Assembly (NCBI GenBank): GCA_963812075.1
Contig: CAWETN010000002.1
Coordinates: forward strand, 221,358 to 285,357
Origin: JAMXLO01 sp963812075
Lineage (GTDB): Bacteria; Pseudomonadota; Alphaproteobacteria; Acetobacterales; Acetobacteraceae
Length of the DNA: 64,000 bases
Direction: 5' to 3'
Positions within the stretch are counted from its first letter, which is position 1. Every line of letters starts with the position of its first letter. This document shows positions 45,833-54,921 of this stretch, piece after piece. The position numbers and the translations under genes were made by a program. The notes beneath the pieces are model-generated. The model worked only from the letters and a program-made list of their open reading frames with translations. It had not been told where the DNA came from and did no database searches.

Positions 45833-46877
45833 CGGCGACCTCTGGCGCGACGACGCGGAAGCGCTGACGGTGGACGTGCGGCGGCCCGTACAGCGGTGCC
45901 AGCACCATCGCCTTGCGCAGGAACAGGCCGATATCGGCGGCATCGGTGTAGCCGATGCCGCCGTGCAGCTGAATGCACGCACGGGTTACCATCATCGCGG
46001 CGTCCGAGGCGCGCACCTTGGCGCGCGACACGGCGGCCTGGCGCTGCGCCAGCGTGGGTGCGGTATCCAGCGCCCCCGCCGCGGTGGTGACCGCCGCGCG
46101 GGTGAGCGAGATCTGGATCTGCATATCAACTGCGCGGTGCTGCAAAGCCTGGAAGCCGCCGATCTTGCGTCCGAACTGCTCGCGCGTCTTCATGTAGTCG
46201 AGGGTGATGGCGAAGGCGCGGTCCATCAGACCGAACAGGTAGGCGGAGCTGGCCATGATGGCGTGCTCCAGCGCCTCGCTCGCATCGCCCGCGATCGCCT
46301 CGGCCGCGACGTTGTCGAAGGTCAGCATGCCGTAGTTGCCACCGTCCTGCGTCTGCTGGACGTCGAGCGACACGCCGGACGCGTCGCGCTCGACCAGTGC
46401 AAGCCCGCTGGGCACGGTGACCAGGAAGGCATCGGCGCCGGCGGCCATCGGGACGAACACCTTGCGCCCGGATAGCCTGCCGTCGCGCAGCGCCGTCTCG
46501 CCGGTGAGGTCGAGACTGTTGGCCTTCTCCTGCCAGGCGGCAAGCACGATGCGCTCGCCGGCCAGTACCGGCGCCAGATGGTCCGGCGGCAGCAGCTGCG
46601 CCGCCATCGCCGCCTGGATCAATGGTTCGGGCACCAGCGAGGCGCCGAGTTCCTCGGCCAGCCCGCAGAACTCGCGCGCGCCAAGCCCGGAGCCGCCGCT
46701 GTCCTCCGGGATGCGCAGGCCGAGCCAGCCCATCTCGCACATCTCGCGCCAGGTGATGCGGTCGAAGCCCGGTTCGGTGAAGCGCAATGCGCGGATCCGC
46801 TTGAGATCGCCCTTGCGTGGCGCGATCCCCGCCGCGCTGTCCTTCAGCATCTGCAGATGTTCGAGCGGGTCCATCAT
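45825..46877 (-). CDS. acyl-CoA dehydrogenase family protein (short form)
   Basis: A 350-residue member, at the short end for the family. Landmarks are WLGLRIPEDSGGSGLGAREF, FGLMDRAFAITLDYMKTREQFGRKIGGFQALQHRAVDM, divided here for clarity by family knowledge, and QLHGGIGYTDAADIGLFLRKAM near the C-terminus. The beta-domain is short (DGRLSGRKVFVPMAAGADAFL). The C-terminal YEGT base motif is missing, as in alpha/beta hetero-complex subunits or in enzymes using another base. It may pair with another dehydrogenase subunit, not seen here. It is the third gene of the CoA-transferase operon, 40 bases after scoB, and overlaps the ATC-hydrolase start. Confidence 0.85.
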   Translation of the reverse strand: MMDPLEHLQMLKDSAAGIAPRKGDLKRIRALRFTEPGFDRITWREMCEMGWLGLRIPEDSGGSGLGAREFCGLAEELGASLVPEPLIQAAMAAQLLPPDHLAPVLAGERIVLAAWQEKANSLDLTGETALRDGRLSGRKVFVPMAAGADAFLVTVPSGLALVERDASGVSLDVQQTQDGGNYGMLTFDNVAAEAIAGDASEALEHAIMASSAYLFGLMDRAFAITLDYMKTREQFGRKIGGFQALQHRAVDMQIQISLTRAAVTTAAGALDTAPTLAQRQAAVSRAKVRASDAAMMVTRACIQLHGGIGYTDAADIGLFLRKAMVLAPLYGPPHVHRQRFRVVAPEVADE

Positions 46878-46917
46878 GGCGGCTGTTCCTCCTTTCCCTC
46901 TCCGCCCCAGGCGGGGG

Positions 46918-47592
46918 TCAGGGTGAGGTCGGCGAGCGGTGCAGCGGCGCGTCGGTGCGGGCCTGCAGCGCGTCGAACGTCAGCCCCGGCGCCATGTCGA
47001 GCACCTCGAAGCCGCGCCCGGTGACGTCGAGCACTGCGAGGTTGGTGTACACGCGCTTCACCGCGCCGACCGCGGTGAGCGGATAGGAGCAGCGGTGCAC
47101 CAGCTTGGACGTGCCGTCCTTGGTCGTATGCTCCATCAGCACCCACAGTCGCTTGGCGCCGGCCGCCAGGTCCATGGCACCGCCCACGGCGGGGGCGGTA
47201 TCGTTCTCCGATGTCGCCCAGTTGGCGATGTCGCCGTTCTCCGCGACCTGGAACGCGCCGAGCACGCAGAGGTCCAGATGGCCGCCACGGATCATCGAGA
47301 AACTGTCGGCATGGTGGCAGAAGCTGCCGCCCTGGCGCAGCGTGACGTACTGCTTGCCGGCGTTGATCAGCCAGGGGTCGATCTGATCCTTGGGCGGCGC
47401 GGGACCCATGCCGAGGACGCCGTTCTCGGAATGGAAGATCACCTCGCGCTCCAGCGGGACGTGGTCGGCGATCGCCGTGGGGATGCCGATGCCCAGGTTG
47501 ACGTACCAGCCCTCAGGGATGTCGCGCGCCGCGCGGGCGGCCATCTGCACCCGGCTGAGGGGCTTGAACTCGGTCACGGCGGTGTCGGGCAT
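46918..47592 (-). CDS. 3-oxoacid/3-oxoadipate CoA-transferase, subunit B
   Basis: A 224-residue beta subunit. The catalytic glutamate Glu56 lies in SENGVLGMG, after NLGIGIPT, and GGHLDLCVLGAFQV and GGAMDLAAGAK follow. The protein pairs with the alpha subunit encoded just upstream. Together they transfer CoA between an acyl-CoA and a 3-oxoacid such as acetoacetate or 3-oxoadipate. With paa genes nearby, 3-oxoadipate is attractive but not proven. Start ATG 12 bases after the alpha gene. Confidence 0.92.
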   Translation of the reverse strand: MPDTAVTEFKPLSRVQMAARAARDIPEGWYVNLGIGIPTAIADHVPLEREVIFHSENGVLGMGPAPPKDQIDPWLINAGKQYVTLRQGGSFCHHADSFSMIRGGHLDLCVLGAFQVAENGDIANWATSENDTAPAVGGAMDLAAGAKRLWVLMEHTTKDGTSKLVHRCSYPLTAVGAVKRVYTNLAVLDVTGRGFEVLDMAPGLTFDALQARTDAPLHRSPTSP

Positions 47593-47604
47593 CGCTGCCT
47601 CCTG

Positions 47605-48288
47605 TCAGAAACCGGTCGGATCACCGTAAGGCACGTGCAGCACGCGGTCCACGAAGATGCCCGGCGTCACCACGTTGTCCGGGTCGATCTCACCCAGTTC
47701 GCGCAGATGCTGCGCCTGCACGATGGTCAGTTGCGCCGCCATCGCGATCACCGGATTGAAGTTGCGGCCTGACTCGCGAAACGTCAGGTTGCCCCAACGG
47801 TCTGCCTCCCACGCCTCCACCAGGCCGACGTCACCAACCAGCGCGCGCTCCATCACGTAGCTGCGGCTGTCGAACTCGCGGGTCTCCTTGCCCATCGCCA
47901 TCTTGGTGCCGACGCCGGTCGCGGTGAAGAACGCCGGCACGCCGGCGCCCGCGGCGCGCATGCGCTCGGCGAGCGTGCCCTGCGGCACGATCTCCAGCTC
48001 GATCTTGCCGGCGCGATACAGCGTCTCGAACACCACGGGGTCGGACGAGCGCGGGAACGAACAGATGATCTTGCGCACGCGCCCCAGTTCCATCAGCCGC
48101 GCCAGGCCTATGTGACCGACACCGGCGTTGTTGGCAGCGACCGTAAGGTCGGTGGCACCCTGCTCGATCAGCCCGTCGATCAGCGCGTTCGGCTGGCCGA
48201 CGGCGCCGAAGCCGCCGATCAGAACTGTCGAACCATCCTTGATGCCCGCCATGGCGTCGGCCATGGACTGGACGATCTTGTTGATCAT
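47605..48288 (-). CDS. 3-oxoacid/3-oxoadipate CoA-transferase, subunit A
   Basis: A 227-residue alpha subunit with the family opening VLIGGFGAVGQPNALIDGL, the substrate loop NNAGVGHIGLARL, and PAFFTATGVGTKMA. It is the first gene of the operon scoA-scoB-acyl-CoA dehydrogenase-ATC hydrolase-oxygenase remnant, all on the minus strand. The upstream gene (DUF29) lies 27 bases away on the same strand, so a longer transcript is possible. Confidence 0.92.
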   Translation of the reverse strand: MINKIVQSMADAMAGIKDGSTVLIGGFGAVGQPNALIDGLIEQGATDLTVAANNAGVGHIGLARLMELGRVRKIICSFPRSSDPVVFETLYRAGKIELEIVPQGTLAERMRAAGAGVPAFFTATGVGTKMAMGKETREFDSRSYVMERALVGDVGLVEAWEADRWGNLTFRESGRNFNPVIAMAAQLTIVQAQHLRELGEIDPDNVVTPGIFVDRVLHVPYGDPTGF

Positions 48289-48315
48289 GCGCTGCGTTCC
48301 CTCCGGGCGTTTCGG

Positions 48316-48774
48316 TCAGTCGGTCTCGGGCAGCCAGTCGCCGAGCACCGGCGCTTCCGTGTAGGTCAGCACCCCGATGTCGGCCCGCGGCTGCTCGCCG
48401 TATTCCTGGAGGTTGGCGTGCACGAGGCCGCGCGTCCGGCGGTTCTCCCGAGCGATGATCCCGGTGACCTCCCGACGCAGGCCAGGGCTTTCTTCCGGTC
48501 GTCGCTCGATCTCCGCTCGAGCGCGCCGGATCGTATCGCGCCGGCACCGTGCCGGCTCGGTCGCCGGCGAGGCCTGCAGCTTCAGCAGATGCTCGATCAC
48601 CGCCGCGAGGTGGCTCGCCAGCGCGTGGCGCTCGGATCGGCCCAAGGTGTCGATTTCCTCGGCCATGTTCTCCCAGTCGATCGGCGCATTCCAGCCGGCA
48701 CGCGCGGCGGCGCGCAGCGCACGCCCCTGTTCCTCGGCCCAGAGCACCAGGTCCTGATCGTAGAGGCTTCCCAT
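48316..48774 (-). CDS. DUF29 family protein
   Basis: A 152-residue protein of the DUF29 family, of unknown function. It begins LYDQDLVLWAEEQGRALR and continues with DWENMAEEIDTLGRSERHALASHLAA, the typical helical core. DUF29 proteins are common in cyanobacteria and scattered proteobacteria, often as stand-alone small genes. ATG at 48774; the longer upstream frame overlaps the divergent transporter. It is on the same strand as scoA but likely unrelated in function. Confidence 0.82.
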   Translation of the reverse strand: MGSLYDQDLVLWAEEQGRALRAAARAGWNAPIDWENMAEEIDTLGRSERHALASHLAAVIEHLLKLQASPATEPARCRRDTIRRARAEIERRPEESPGLRREVTGIIARENRRTRGLVHANLQEYGEQPRADIGVLTYTEAPVLGDWLPETD

Positions 48775-48886
48775 GGCGCCAAACCCTAGCACGGGCCGAA
48801 GACCGACCGGAAACCGCCAGCTTGCAGTATGCGCCCCGACCATGCCAAACGGACCGCGAGGGAGTTCCACGTCAAAGAGGCCGAAA

Positions 48887-50218
48887 ATGGCACATGTGAC
48901 GTCGTCGGCGGAGTCCGCGCTCGAGAACCAACGGATCGGCAGCCTGCAGCTTCGGGTTGCGGCGCTGTGCACGCTGGTGCAGATCTGCGACGGCTACGAC
49001 CTCAACGCGGTCGCCTGGGCGGTGCCGTCGCTGATCAAGGCGTGGCACCTGCCGCCGCCGGCCTTCACCACGGCCTTCTTCTGGTCGAGCGTCGGCATCA
49101 TGGCCGGTGCTCTTTCGGCTGGCCCGATCGGCGATCGCATCGGCCGCCGGCCGCTGCTGCTCGGCAGCCTCACGCTGTTCGGCATCGCCTCGCTGCTCAC
49201 CGCGACTGCTGACTCGCTGGCGATGCTGGCTGTCTGGCGCTTCTTCACCGGGCTCGGCATCGGCGGTGGCTTCTCGGGCGCGGCGGCGCTCACCGGCGAC
49301 TATGCGCCGCACCGACTGCGGGCGACGATGATCATGGCGACGTTCACCGGCGCGCCGGCGGGCGGCTTTGTTGGCGGGCAGATCGTCGCGGCATTGCTGC
49401 CGCACTACGACTGGCCGGTTATCTTCGTGCTGGGGGCCGTCTTCCCACTCATCCTGGTGCCCGCGCTGGTGCTGTGGCTCCCCGAATCGCCCCGGTTCCT
49501 GGCAACCCGGCAGACCCTTTCGGCCCGCCAGGCGGCCCTCCTGCGGCGTCTCGACATCGCCCCAGCACAGAGTAACCCGGTTGACGTGGCGCGCAGCAAT
49601 CCGGTGCGCATGCTGTTCAGCGAGGGCTACGCGCTGCAGACAGTGCTGCTGTGGATTATCTTCTTCTGCAGCCTGATGAACCTGTTCCTGTTCGCCTATT
49701 GGATGCCGACGGTACTCAACCTGATCGGCATGACGCCGTCACAGGCGGTCTTTGCCTCCAGCCTGCGCGACTTCGGCGCGATGTTCGCCGCGGTCTACCT
49801 CGGCGTCGCGATCGACCGGATCGGCCCCGAGCGGACCTTGGCGCTGCACTACGCGATCGGCGCCGTGTTCATCGCCGTCATTGCGCTGGTGGCGTTGCCC
49901 TATGCGCTGCTGTTGCTCATGAGCTTCCTGGCCGGACTGACGATCATCGGCAGCCAGACCGGCGCCAACGGCACCTGCGGCAAGCTCTATCCGGCACGCA
50001 TGCGCACCAGCGGTCTCGGTTGGGCACTCGGGATTGGGCGGCTTGGCGGCATCGCCGCTCCGCTGCTGGGCGGCTACCTGCTGTCGCTTGGCCTCGCCCC
50101 GACGCAGATCTTCCTCAGCGCCTGTCTGTTCGCGCTGATCGCGGCGGCAGCGACAGCGCTTCTCGCCTTCCGTGGCAGCCGGGTGGGTGTCGCCGGCGTT
50201 GAAGAGGTTGCGCCGTAG
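48887..50218 (+). CDS. MFS transporter, aromatic acid/H+ symporter type (AAHS family)
   Basis: A 443-residue inner-membrane transporter with 12 hydrophobic segments. The first segment contains CDGYDLNAVAWAVPSL, a form typical of aromatic acid:proton symporters such as those for benzoate and 4-hydroxybenzoate, and GDRIGRRPLLLGS is the conserved loop 2-3. Also PESPRFL in the central loop and a GKLYPARMRTSGLGWALGIGRLGG region, split by normal variation, in the C-terminal half. The nearby paa genes suggest uptake of an aromatic acid, though substrate is inferred. ATG at 48887; ORF upstream of it lacks homology. Confidence 0.9.
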   Translation: MAHVTSSAESALENQRIGSLQLRVAALCTLVQICDGYDLNAVAWAVPSLIKAWHLPPPAFTTAFFWSSVGIMAGALSAGPIGDRIGRRPLLLGSLTLFGIASLLTATADSLAMLAVWRFFTGLGIGGGFSGAAALTGDYAPHRLRATMIMATFTGAPAGGFVGGQIVAALLPHYDWPVIFVLGAVFPLILVPALVLWLPESPRFLATRQTLSARQAALLRRLDIAPAQSNPVDVARSNPVRMLFSEGYALQTVLLWIIFFCSLMNLFLFAYWMPTVLNLIGMTPSQAVFASSLRDFGAMFAAVYLGVAIDRIGPERTLALHYAIGAVFIAVIALVALPYALLLLMSFLAGLTIIGSQTGANGTCGKLYPARMRTSGLGWALGIGRLGGIAAPLLGGYLLSLGLAPTQIFLSACLFALIAAAATALLAFRGSRVGVAGVEEVAP

Positions 50219-50300
50219 TCGCGGTCAGCTTGGCGGCGCTCGCTGCGAACATCGCCGTCACGGCGCCGGTCGGCGTCGGCGGGTGCACGACGGTCTTCGG

Positions 50301-50783
50301 TCAGTGGCACTTGAAGGCGTCGAAGGGCTCGCGGCAGGTGCGGCAGCGATGCAGCGACTTGCAGGCCGTCGAGCCGAACTCGCTGATCTGCTCGGTATCG
50401 GCGCTGCCGCATAGCGGGCAGGCAGGATGCGCTTCGCCGAACAGGGCGCGGCGCGATGTAACGTGGCCAGGTGGCGCGATACCGAATGCGGCAAGTTTGC
50501 GCCGCGCTGCATCCGTCAGCCAGTCGGTGGTCCAGGCAGGCGACAGGCTGGTGCGGATATGCGCCTTGATGCCGGCGCGCGCGAGCGCTGTCTCGATCTC
50601 CAGCGCGATCATATGCATCGCCGGGCAACCGGAATAGGTGGGGGTGATAGTCACCTCCACCGTGTCACCACACAGCGAAACGTCGCGCAGGATGCCGAGA
50701 TCGGCAATGGTCAGCACCGGGATTTCCGGATCGGTGACTGCCTCCAGTGCGGCCAGCGCACGTTGGCGCAGTGACGTGCTCAC
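50301..50783 (-). CDS. paaD: 1,2-phenylacetyl-CoA epoxidase subunit PaaD
   Basis: A 160-residue DUF59/MIP18-type protein that helps iron-sulfur or metal maturation of the phenylacetyl-CoA epoxygenase. N-terminal VTDPEIPVLTIADLGI and TITPTYSGCPAM are the family signatures; the C-terminal zinc-ribbon-like cysteines (CPLCGS and CRTC) are characteristic of PaaD. Its start overlaps the stop of paaC by 4 bases (ATGA). The reductase gene paaE, usually next, is not found here; the next gene on this side is the convergent transporter. Confidence 0.95.
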   Translation of the reverse strand: MSTSLRQRALAALEAVTDPEIPVLTIADLGILRDVSLCGDTVEVTITPTYSGCPAMHMIALEIETALARAGIKAHIRTSLSPAWTTDWLTDAARRKLAAFGIAPPGHVTSRRALFGEAHPACPLCGSADTEQISEFGSTACKSLHRCRTCREPFDAFKCH

Positions 50784-51535
50784 CAGGTGGCCTCCGGGTA
50801 GGTCCGCTGGAGGAACTGCATGTCCGCCAGCAGGTGACCGAGATGCTCGGTATGACGTCCGCCTCGGCCGCCGGACTGCATCCAGCTATCCTGTGGCCGT
50901 GCCAGCGTCGCGCGCCCCAGGATGCCATCGACCATGGCGTCCCACGCGCCGCGCAGGGACGTCGGGTCCGGCGCGACGCCGGTATCGCCCGGCAGGACGG
51001 CGAACAGTTCGCCGGTGTATGGCCACAGCTCGTCGAGCGCGGCCTGCGATCGCCGGTGGCTTTCCTCGGTGCCGTCGCCCAGTCGGATGAGCCATTCAGC
51101 CGCATGCCGCAGGTGATAGGCCGTTTCTTTCTCGGCCTTGGCTGCAATGGCCGCAAACGTGCCGTCGCGCGATCCGGTTGCACGGCGCCAGAACGGATCG
51201 GCGAAACACGACACCAGCAGCAGCCGCGCCATGCTGAACGCAAAGTCGCCGTTCGGCAGCTCGACGATCAGGCAGTTTCGCCATGCGGGCGCGTCGCGCA
51301 GATAGGCAAGCCGATCCTCGGTGTCGCCGGTCAGCGTCGCGGCGTAGGCGTAGAGCGAGCGAGCCTGGCCGATCAGATCCAGCGCGATGTTGGCGAGCGC
51401 CAGCTCCTCCTCGAGCGTTGGCGCATGGCCGGTCCACTCCGACAGGCGATGTCCGAGGATCAGCGCATCGTCCGCCCGCGCGAGCAGTTGCAGGACAAGC
51501 GGGGTCTCCTCGATGACGATGGACGTGGTAGCCAT
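50780..51535 (-). CDS. paaC: 1,2-phenylacetyl-CoA epoxidase subunit PaaC
   Basis: A 251-residue ferritin-like structural subunit of the epoxygenase, partner of PaaA. It shows RADDALILGHRLSEWTGHAPTLEEELALANIALDLIGQARSLY, split here by family knowledge, with ADD-ALILGHR-LSEW being the typical opening, and KAEKETAYHLRHAAEWLIRLGDGTEES. As in other PaaC proteins only part of the diiron set is kept. It sits 27 bases after a GT39-like gene rather than after paaB, so the cluster is interrupted. Start ATG at 51535. Confidence 0.95.
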   Translation of the reverse strand: MATTSIVIEETPLVLQLLARADDALILGHRLSEWTGHAPTLEEELALANIALDLIGQARSLYAYAATLTGDTEDRLAYLRDAPAWRNCLIVELPNGDFAFSMARLLLVSCFADPFWRRATGSRDGTFAAIAAKAEKETAYHLRHAAEWLIRLGDGTEESHRRSQAALDELWPYTGELFAVLPGDTGVAPDPTSLRGAWDAMVDGILGRATLARPQDSWMQSGGRGGRHTEHLGHLLADMQFLQRTYPEATW

Positions 51536-51562
51536 GCGTGCGACACTAGCACGGATCGGCCG

Positions 51563-53306
51563 TCAGTGCGCATTGCCAGCGCAGGCCAGCGGTTCGAGCC
51601 AGCCCTCGGGACGGGCGCGGTCGAGATGGAAGGCATAGACGCTGGCCGCCGGATACAGGCGGCAGGCGCGCTCCAGCGCTTCCGGCGCGTCGCCTCGCGC
51701 GTACAGCACCGGCCTGTCCAGGCGGATGCCGTTGCGCACGAAATCCTTCCCCAGGTTGGGCGCGGTGCGGTCCGCACGCTCGTTCCAGGTGCTCGGGAAG
51801 TCGTTCATCAGGATCACGGAACGGTGGTCCGGCGGCAGCGAATCTCCCAGGCGGAACACCGATGACCGTTCGTGCATGACCTTCGCCTCGAAGGCGACTT
51901 GCCCCGGCAGCCGCGCAAGGCTGACCGGGACCAGCAGCAGGCAGCAGGCGACGACGAAGCGCTGCCACTCCCGCTGCTGCTGGGAGTAAACGCTCCCGAG
52001 AGTAAGATGCATGACGACGAAGCCGTCGAACCAGTAGCGCGGTCCCATCTGGAAGCCGCCGAGATCGGGATAGATCAGGAATATGACGAAGTTCGCGATC
52101 GGCACCAGATCATAGAAGCGGAAGTCGCGGCTGCGGGCCCGCAGCGCGAGCGCGACCAGGTAAAGCGCAGGTACTACGAGCGAAGCGGTGTCGGCCAGCT
52201 CGCCGAGCCGCCAGAACGTCTGCACCAACATGCGAAAATGCTGTGGCCGAGCTTCGACGCCCTGGAGGCCGCCGGCACCGAATTGGATCTGCCCCGCCCA
52301 TGCGGTCGGCGGCACGATAGGGCTCCCGGTCACCAGCCAGTTGTAGATGGCCGCAACGGCAACCAATGGGGCGACACCGGCGAACCCAAGCAGCAGCGTG
52401 CGTCGTGCTGCAGCCCTGCTCGATCCACGCGGCCAGTGCTGCGAGCCCGGCCAGGGCAGCACTGTCGATCCGACATAGCAAAGCGAGCCCGACGCAGACA
52501 CCGCCGGCTACGGGCCACCCCCACCATCCACTGCGCTGCGCATTCAGCATGCACAGGATCGTACCGGTCACGGTGAGTGCGCTGGCGCAGTGCGAGAAAT
52601 ACGTCGCGCTGTTCAACAGGAAGAAGTCCGAGCTGCCATAGGCGAGCAGCAGCGCGACGGTGAGCGCGGTGGAGCGGCACTCCAGGCGCAGGGCGGCCCA
52701 CAGCAGCAGCAACAAAACCGCGCCGCACACTGGCGCCGCCAGCCACGGCGGCAGGCGTGCGAGCTCGAACAAGGCCATGATCGCTGGCCAGAACGGCAGG
52801 TACTGGCTGATCCAGATGCCGTTGCGCGCGATGATCAGGTTCTGCTCGAACAGCCCTGGATCGGCGGGTGGCGCGTTCCACAGGCGCATATGGCGGAAGG
52901 TATCAGCCTGGAACAAAAAACCGTATTCATCGGCCGAGTTTGGGAACTGGTCGAACGCAAAACAGACGATTACCGCCGCAAGCATCGCGCAGGCAGTGAT
53001 CGACACCAGCACGCCGCGTCGGGAGAGCAGCGGTCTGTCCAATACATCGTCGCCACACACGCGTGCGAACCGCCAGCCCAGCAACATGACCGCGCCGCCA
53101 ACGCAAACCCCGATGCTGCCCAGAATGAGCGTCTGCGGCCCAAACCAGAGCTTTGCCCGTGCCGTCACGGTGACACCGGACAGCACGAGAGATGACAACG
53201 ACAACAGTAAGGCCCACAGCATGAAGCTCCGGCTGCCCCCGGTCGACGGGCCTGAGCGCCAACCCGGTATGGGCTTCGGATGTGCGAATTCGCTCAGCTG
53301 CGTCAT
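51563..53306 (-). pseudogene. GT39-like polytopic membrane glycosyltransferase, frameshifted by +1
   Basis: A large membrane protein split over two frames. From ATG 53306 (overlapping the upstream GT stop as ATGA) it runs through many hydrophobic segments with DEYGFLFQADTF, typical of the first acidic loop of GT-C glycosyltransferases, and NGIWISQYLPFWPAI. At about 52390-52425 (likely the CCC at 52414-52416 of the + strand) the frame changes, then continues with TLLLGFAGVAPLVAV and a soluble-like end to 51563. One base removed gives 580 residues. Probably transfers a sugar from a polyprenyl donor to a lipid or protein in the periplasm; role unknown. Its neighbour upstream is a second GT. Confidence 0.78.
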
Positions 53307-54823
53307 TCGATCTTCGATGTGTTCCACGCCAGTGCCGCGATGCAGACAACCTTGCCGCACCAGCGCTCCAGGCGCTGCGCCGGCCGTGGGACTGCAGCCA
53401 GCAGCGCGTCGACCTCGGGCAAATCGGGGGTGCGCGCGATCAACCAGGTGTTCGATCCCGATCGTATGTCGGCCACAAGCTGCCGGCGCGTGATCCATTG
53501 CACGCCCATCCGCACTGGGATTGCGCCGTCCTCGACATTGTCGCGCGGTCTGTCTTGCCACTTCTGGAGACCCACGAGTTCCGGTGCGTAGTATGCGAGA
53601 GGCGTCGGATCCGTCAGCGGCCCCAGCACGACGTGATCTGCGTGCAGGAGGTCGGGATTGAGCTGTGCCAATAGTCCCCGCCAGGGTTCTTTCTGAGGAG
53701 CAGCGAACTGGTAACCAAGGCCCGCCACACAGACGACTGTGGCAATGGCGATTGTCGCGGTGCGCCAGGACCAACGCGAGGCCAGCGCATCGGCCAGCAG
53801 CAGCGAGACAGGGATGCCTACCCAGCAGAATATGCGTGCGATGAAGATAGGATTGCGCAGGCTGGCTGCGGCAATGAGCAGTGCGAAGATGGCGGGGACG
53901 GCAACCAGTACCAGCCAGACGCGGCGCGGGGTGCGCAAGGCCAGCAGTGCGCCGGCGAGGCAGGCCGCGAGCAACAGGGATAGCTCCGCGCCGGGGAACA
54001 GCGTCGGGGTCGAGGTGCCGACGATCACCGGGCTGAGCGCACGGATGACGTCCACCGGGCGAAATGGCGGAATCCATCCGATCCCAGACCCTGTCCGGCC
54101 GATCGCAATGAACGACACGAGTTCGGGTGTGGCTGCAACGCCGACCAAGGCATTGGTGACGATCCAGCGAGTGAGCGCCACGCGCCTGTCGAAGGCCCGC
54201 TCCGTCAGCAAGCAGCCGATCGCTATGACGTTGCATGCCACGAGGAAGAAGATGGCCGTTGCGTGACAGTACAGCGCAATGATCGCCCCTGCCGCATAGG
54301 TCAGCAACACGCGGTTGCCGACATCCCCGCGCAACAGGCGCGCAAGTGCAAGCAGCACAACCGCAATCGGGATCAGCAGAAGCGCGTAGGTCCGCGCCTC
54401 CTGTGCGAAGTCGATCTGCAGCGGGGATAGGGCAAAGACCAACATCGCGAGCAGTGCTCGTCGCCGGTCGAACAATTCGCAGCCGATCAGGTAGATCAGC
54501 GGCAGCGTCAGCACCGAGGCGATCAGCGACAGCGACCGCAGCGCCGCCTCGCTGGTGCCGAACAGCCACATCCAGCCTTCGATCGCCATATAATAGAGTG
54601 GGGGACTGTTTTCCCGTAGCAGTCCGGTGGTCCAGAGGAACTTCAGGCCGAACAGATCGGCGTAGTAGCGGGAGAACAGCTCATCGGTCCACAGGGACTG
54701 GCGACCGATGTCATAGGCGCGGATCGCCGTGGCGACAGCAATAATGAGTGTGGCCAGAACGACCAGTCTGACGCGGCCGACACTGGGCACGCTCGCTGAG
54801 GTTGTATGCGGTGCAGGCAGCAC
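53303..54823 (-). CDS. GT39-family glycosyltransferase (polyprenyl-phosphate-sugar dependent)
   Basis: A 506-residue inner-membrane glycosyltransferase with about 12 hydrophobic segments. The N-terminal loop SLWTDELFSRYYA contains the acidic pair that is the catalytic signature, followed by SPPLYYMAIEGW. LFDRRRALLAML and FAQEARTYALLL match the PMT_2-type core, and a C-terminal soluble part reaches about residue 410-506. It could modify lipid A, a cell-wall polymer or a protein. It lies between the CYP153-like gene and a second GT39-like gene, all on the same strand and inside the paa cluster. GTG/ATG choice uncertain by a few codons. Confidence 0.85.
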   Translation of the reverse strand: MLPAPHTTSASVPSVGRVRLVVLATLIIAVATAIRAYDIGRQSLWTDELFSRYYADLFGLKFLWTTGLLRENSPPLYYMAIEGWMWLFGTSEAALRSLSLIASVLTLPLIYLIGCELFDRRRALLAMLVFALSPLQIDFAQEARTYALLLIPIAVVLLALARLLRGDVGNRVLLTYAAGAIIALYCHATAIFFLVACNVIAIGCLLTERAFDRRVALTRWIVTNALVGVAATPELVSFIAIGRTGSGIGWIPPFRPVDVIRALSPVIVGTSTPTLFPGAELSLLLAACLAGALLALRTPRRVWLVLVAVPAIFALLIAAASLRNPIFIARIFCWVGIPVSLLLADALASRWSWRTATIAIATVVCVAGLGYQFAAPQKEPWRGLLAQLNPDLLHADHVVLGPLTDPTPLAYYAPELVGLQKWQDRPRDNVEDGAIPVRMGVQWITRRQLVADIRSGSNTWLIARTPDLPEVDALLAAVPRPAQRLERWCGKVVCIAALAWNTSKIE

Positions 54824-54921
54824 GCTCGGTCATTTTCCCTGTCCATCCCACGGGGCAACTTGTACAGCGCGAGGAACACTTTGCCAGGATGCTCATCCAC
54901 TTGTGACCGGGACGACAGCGG

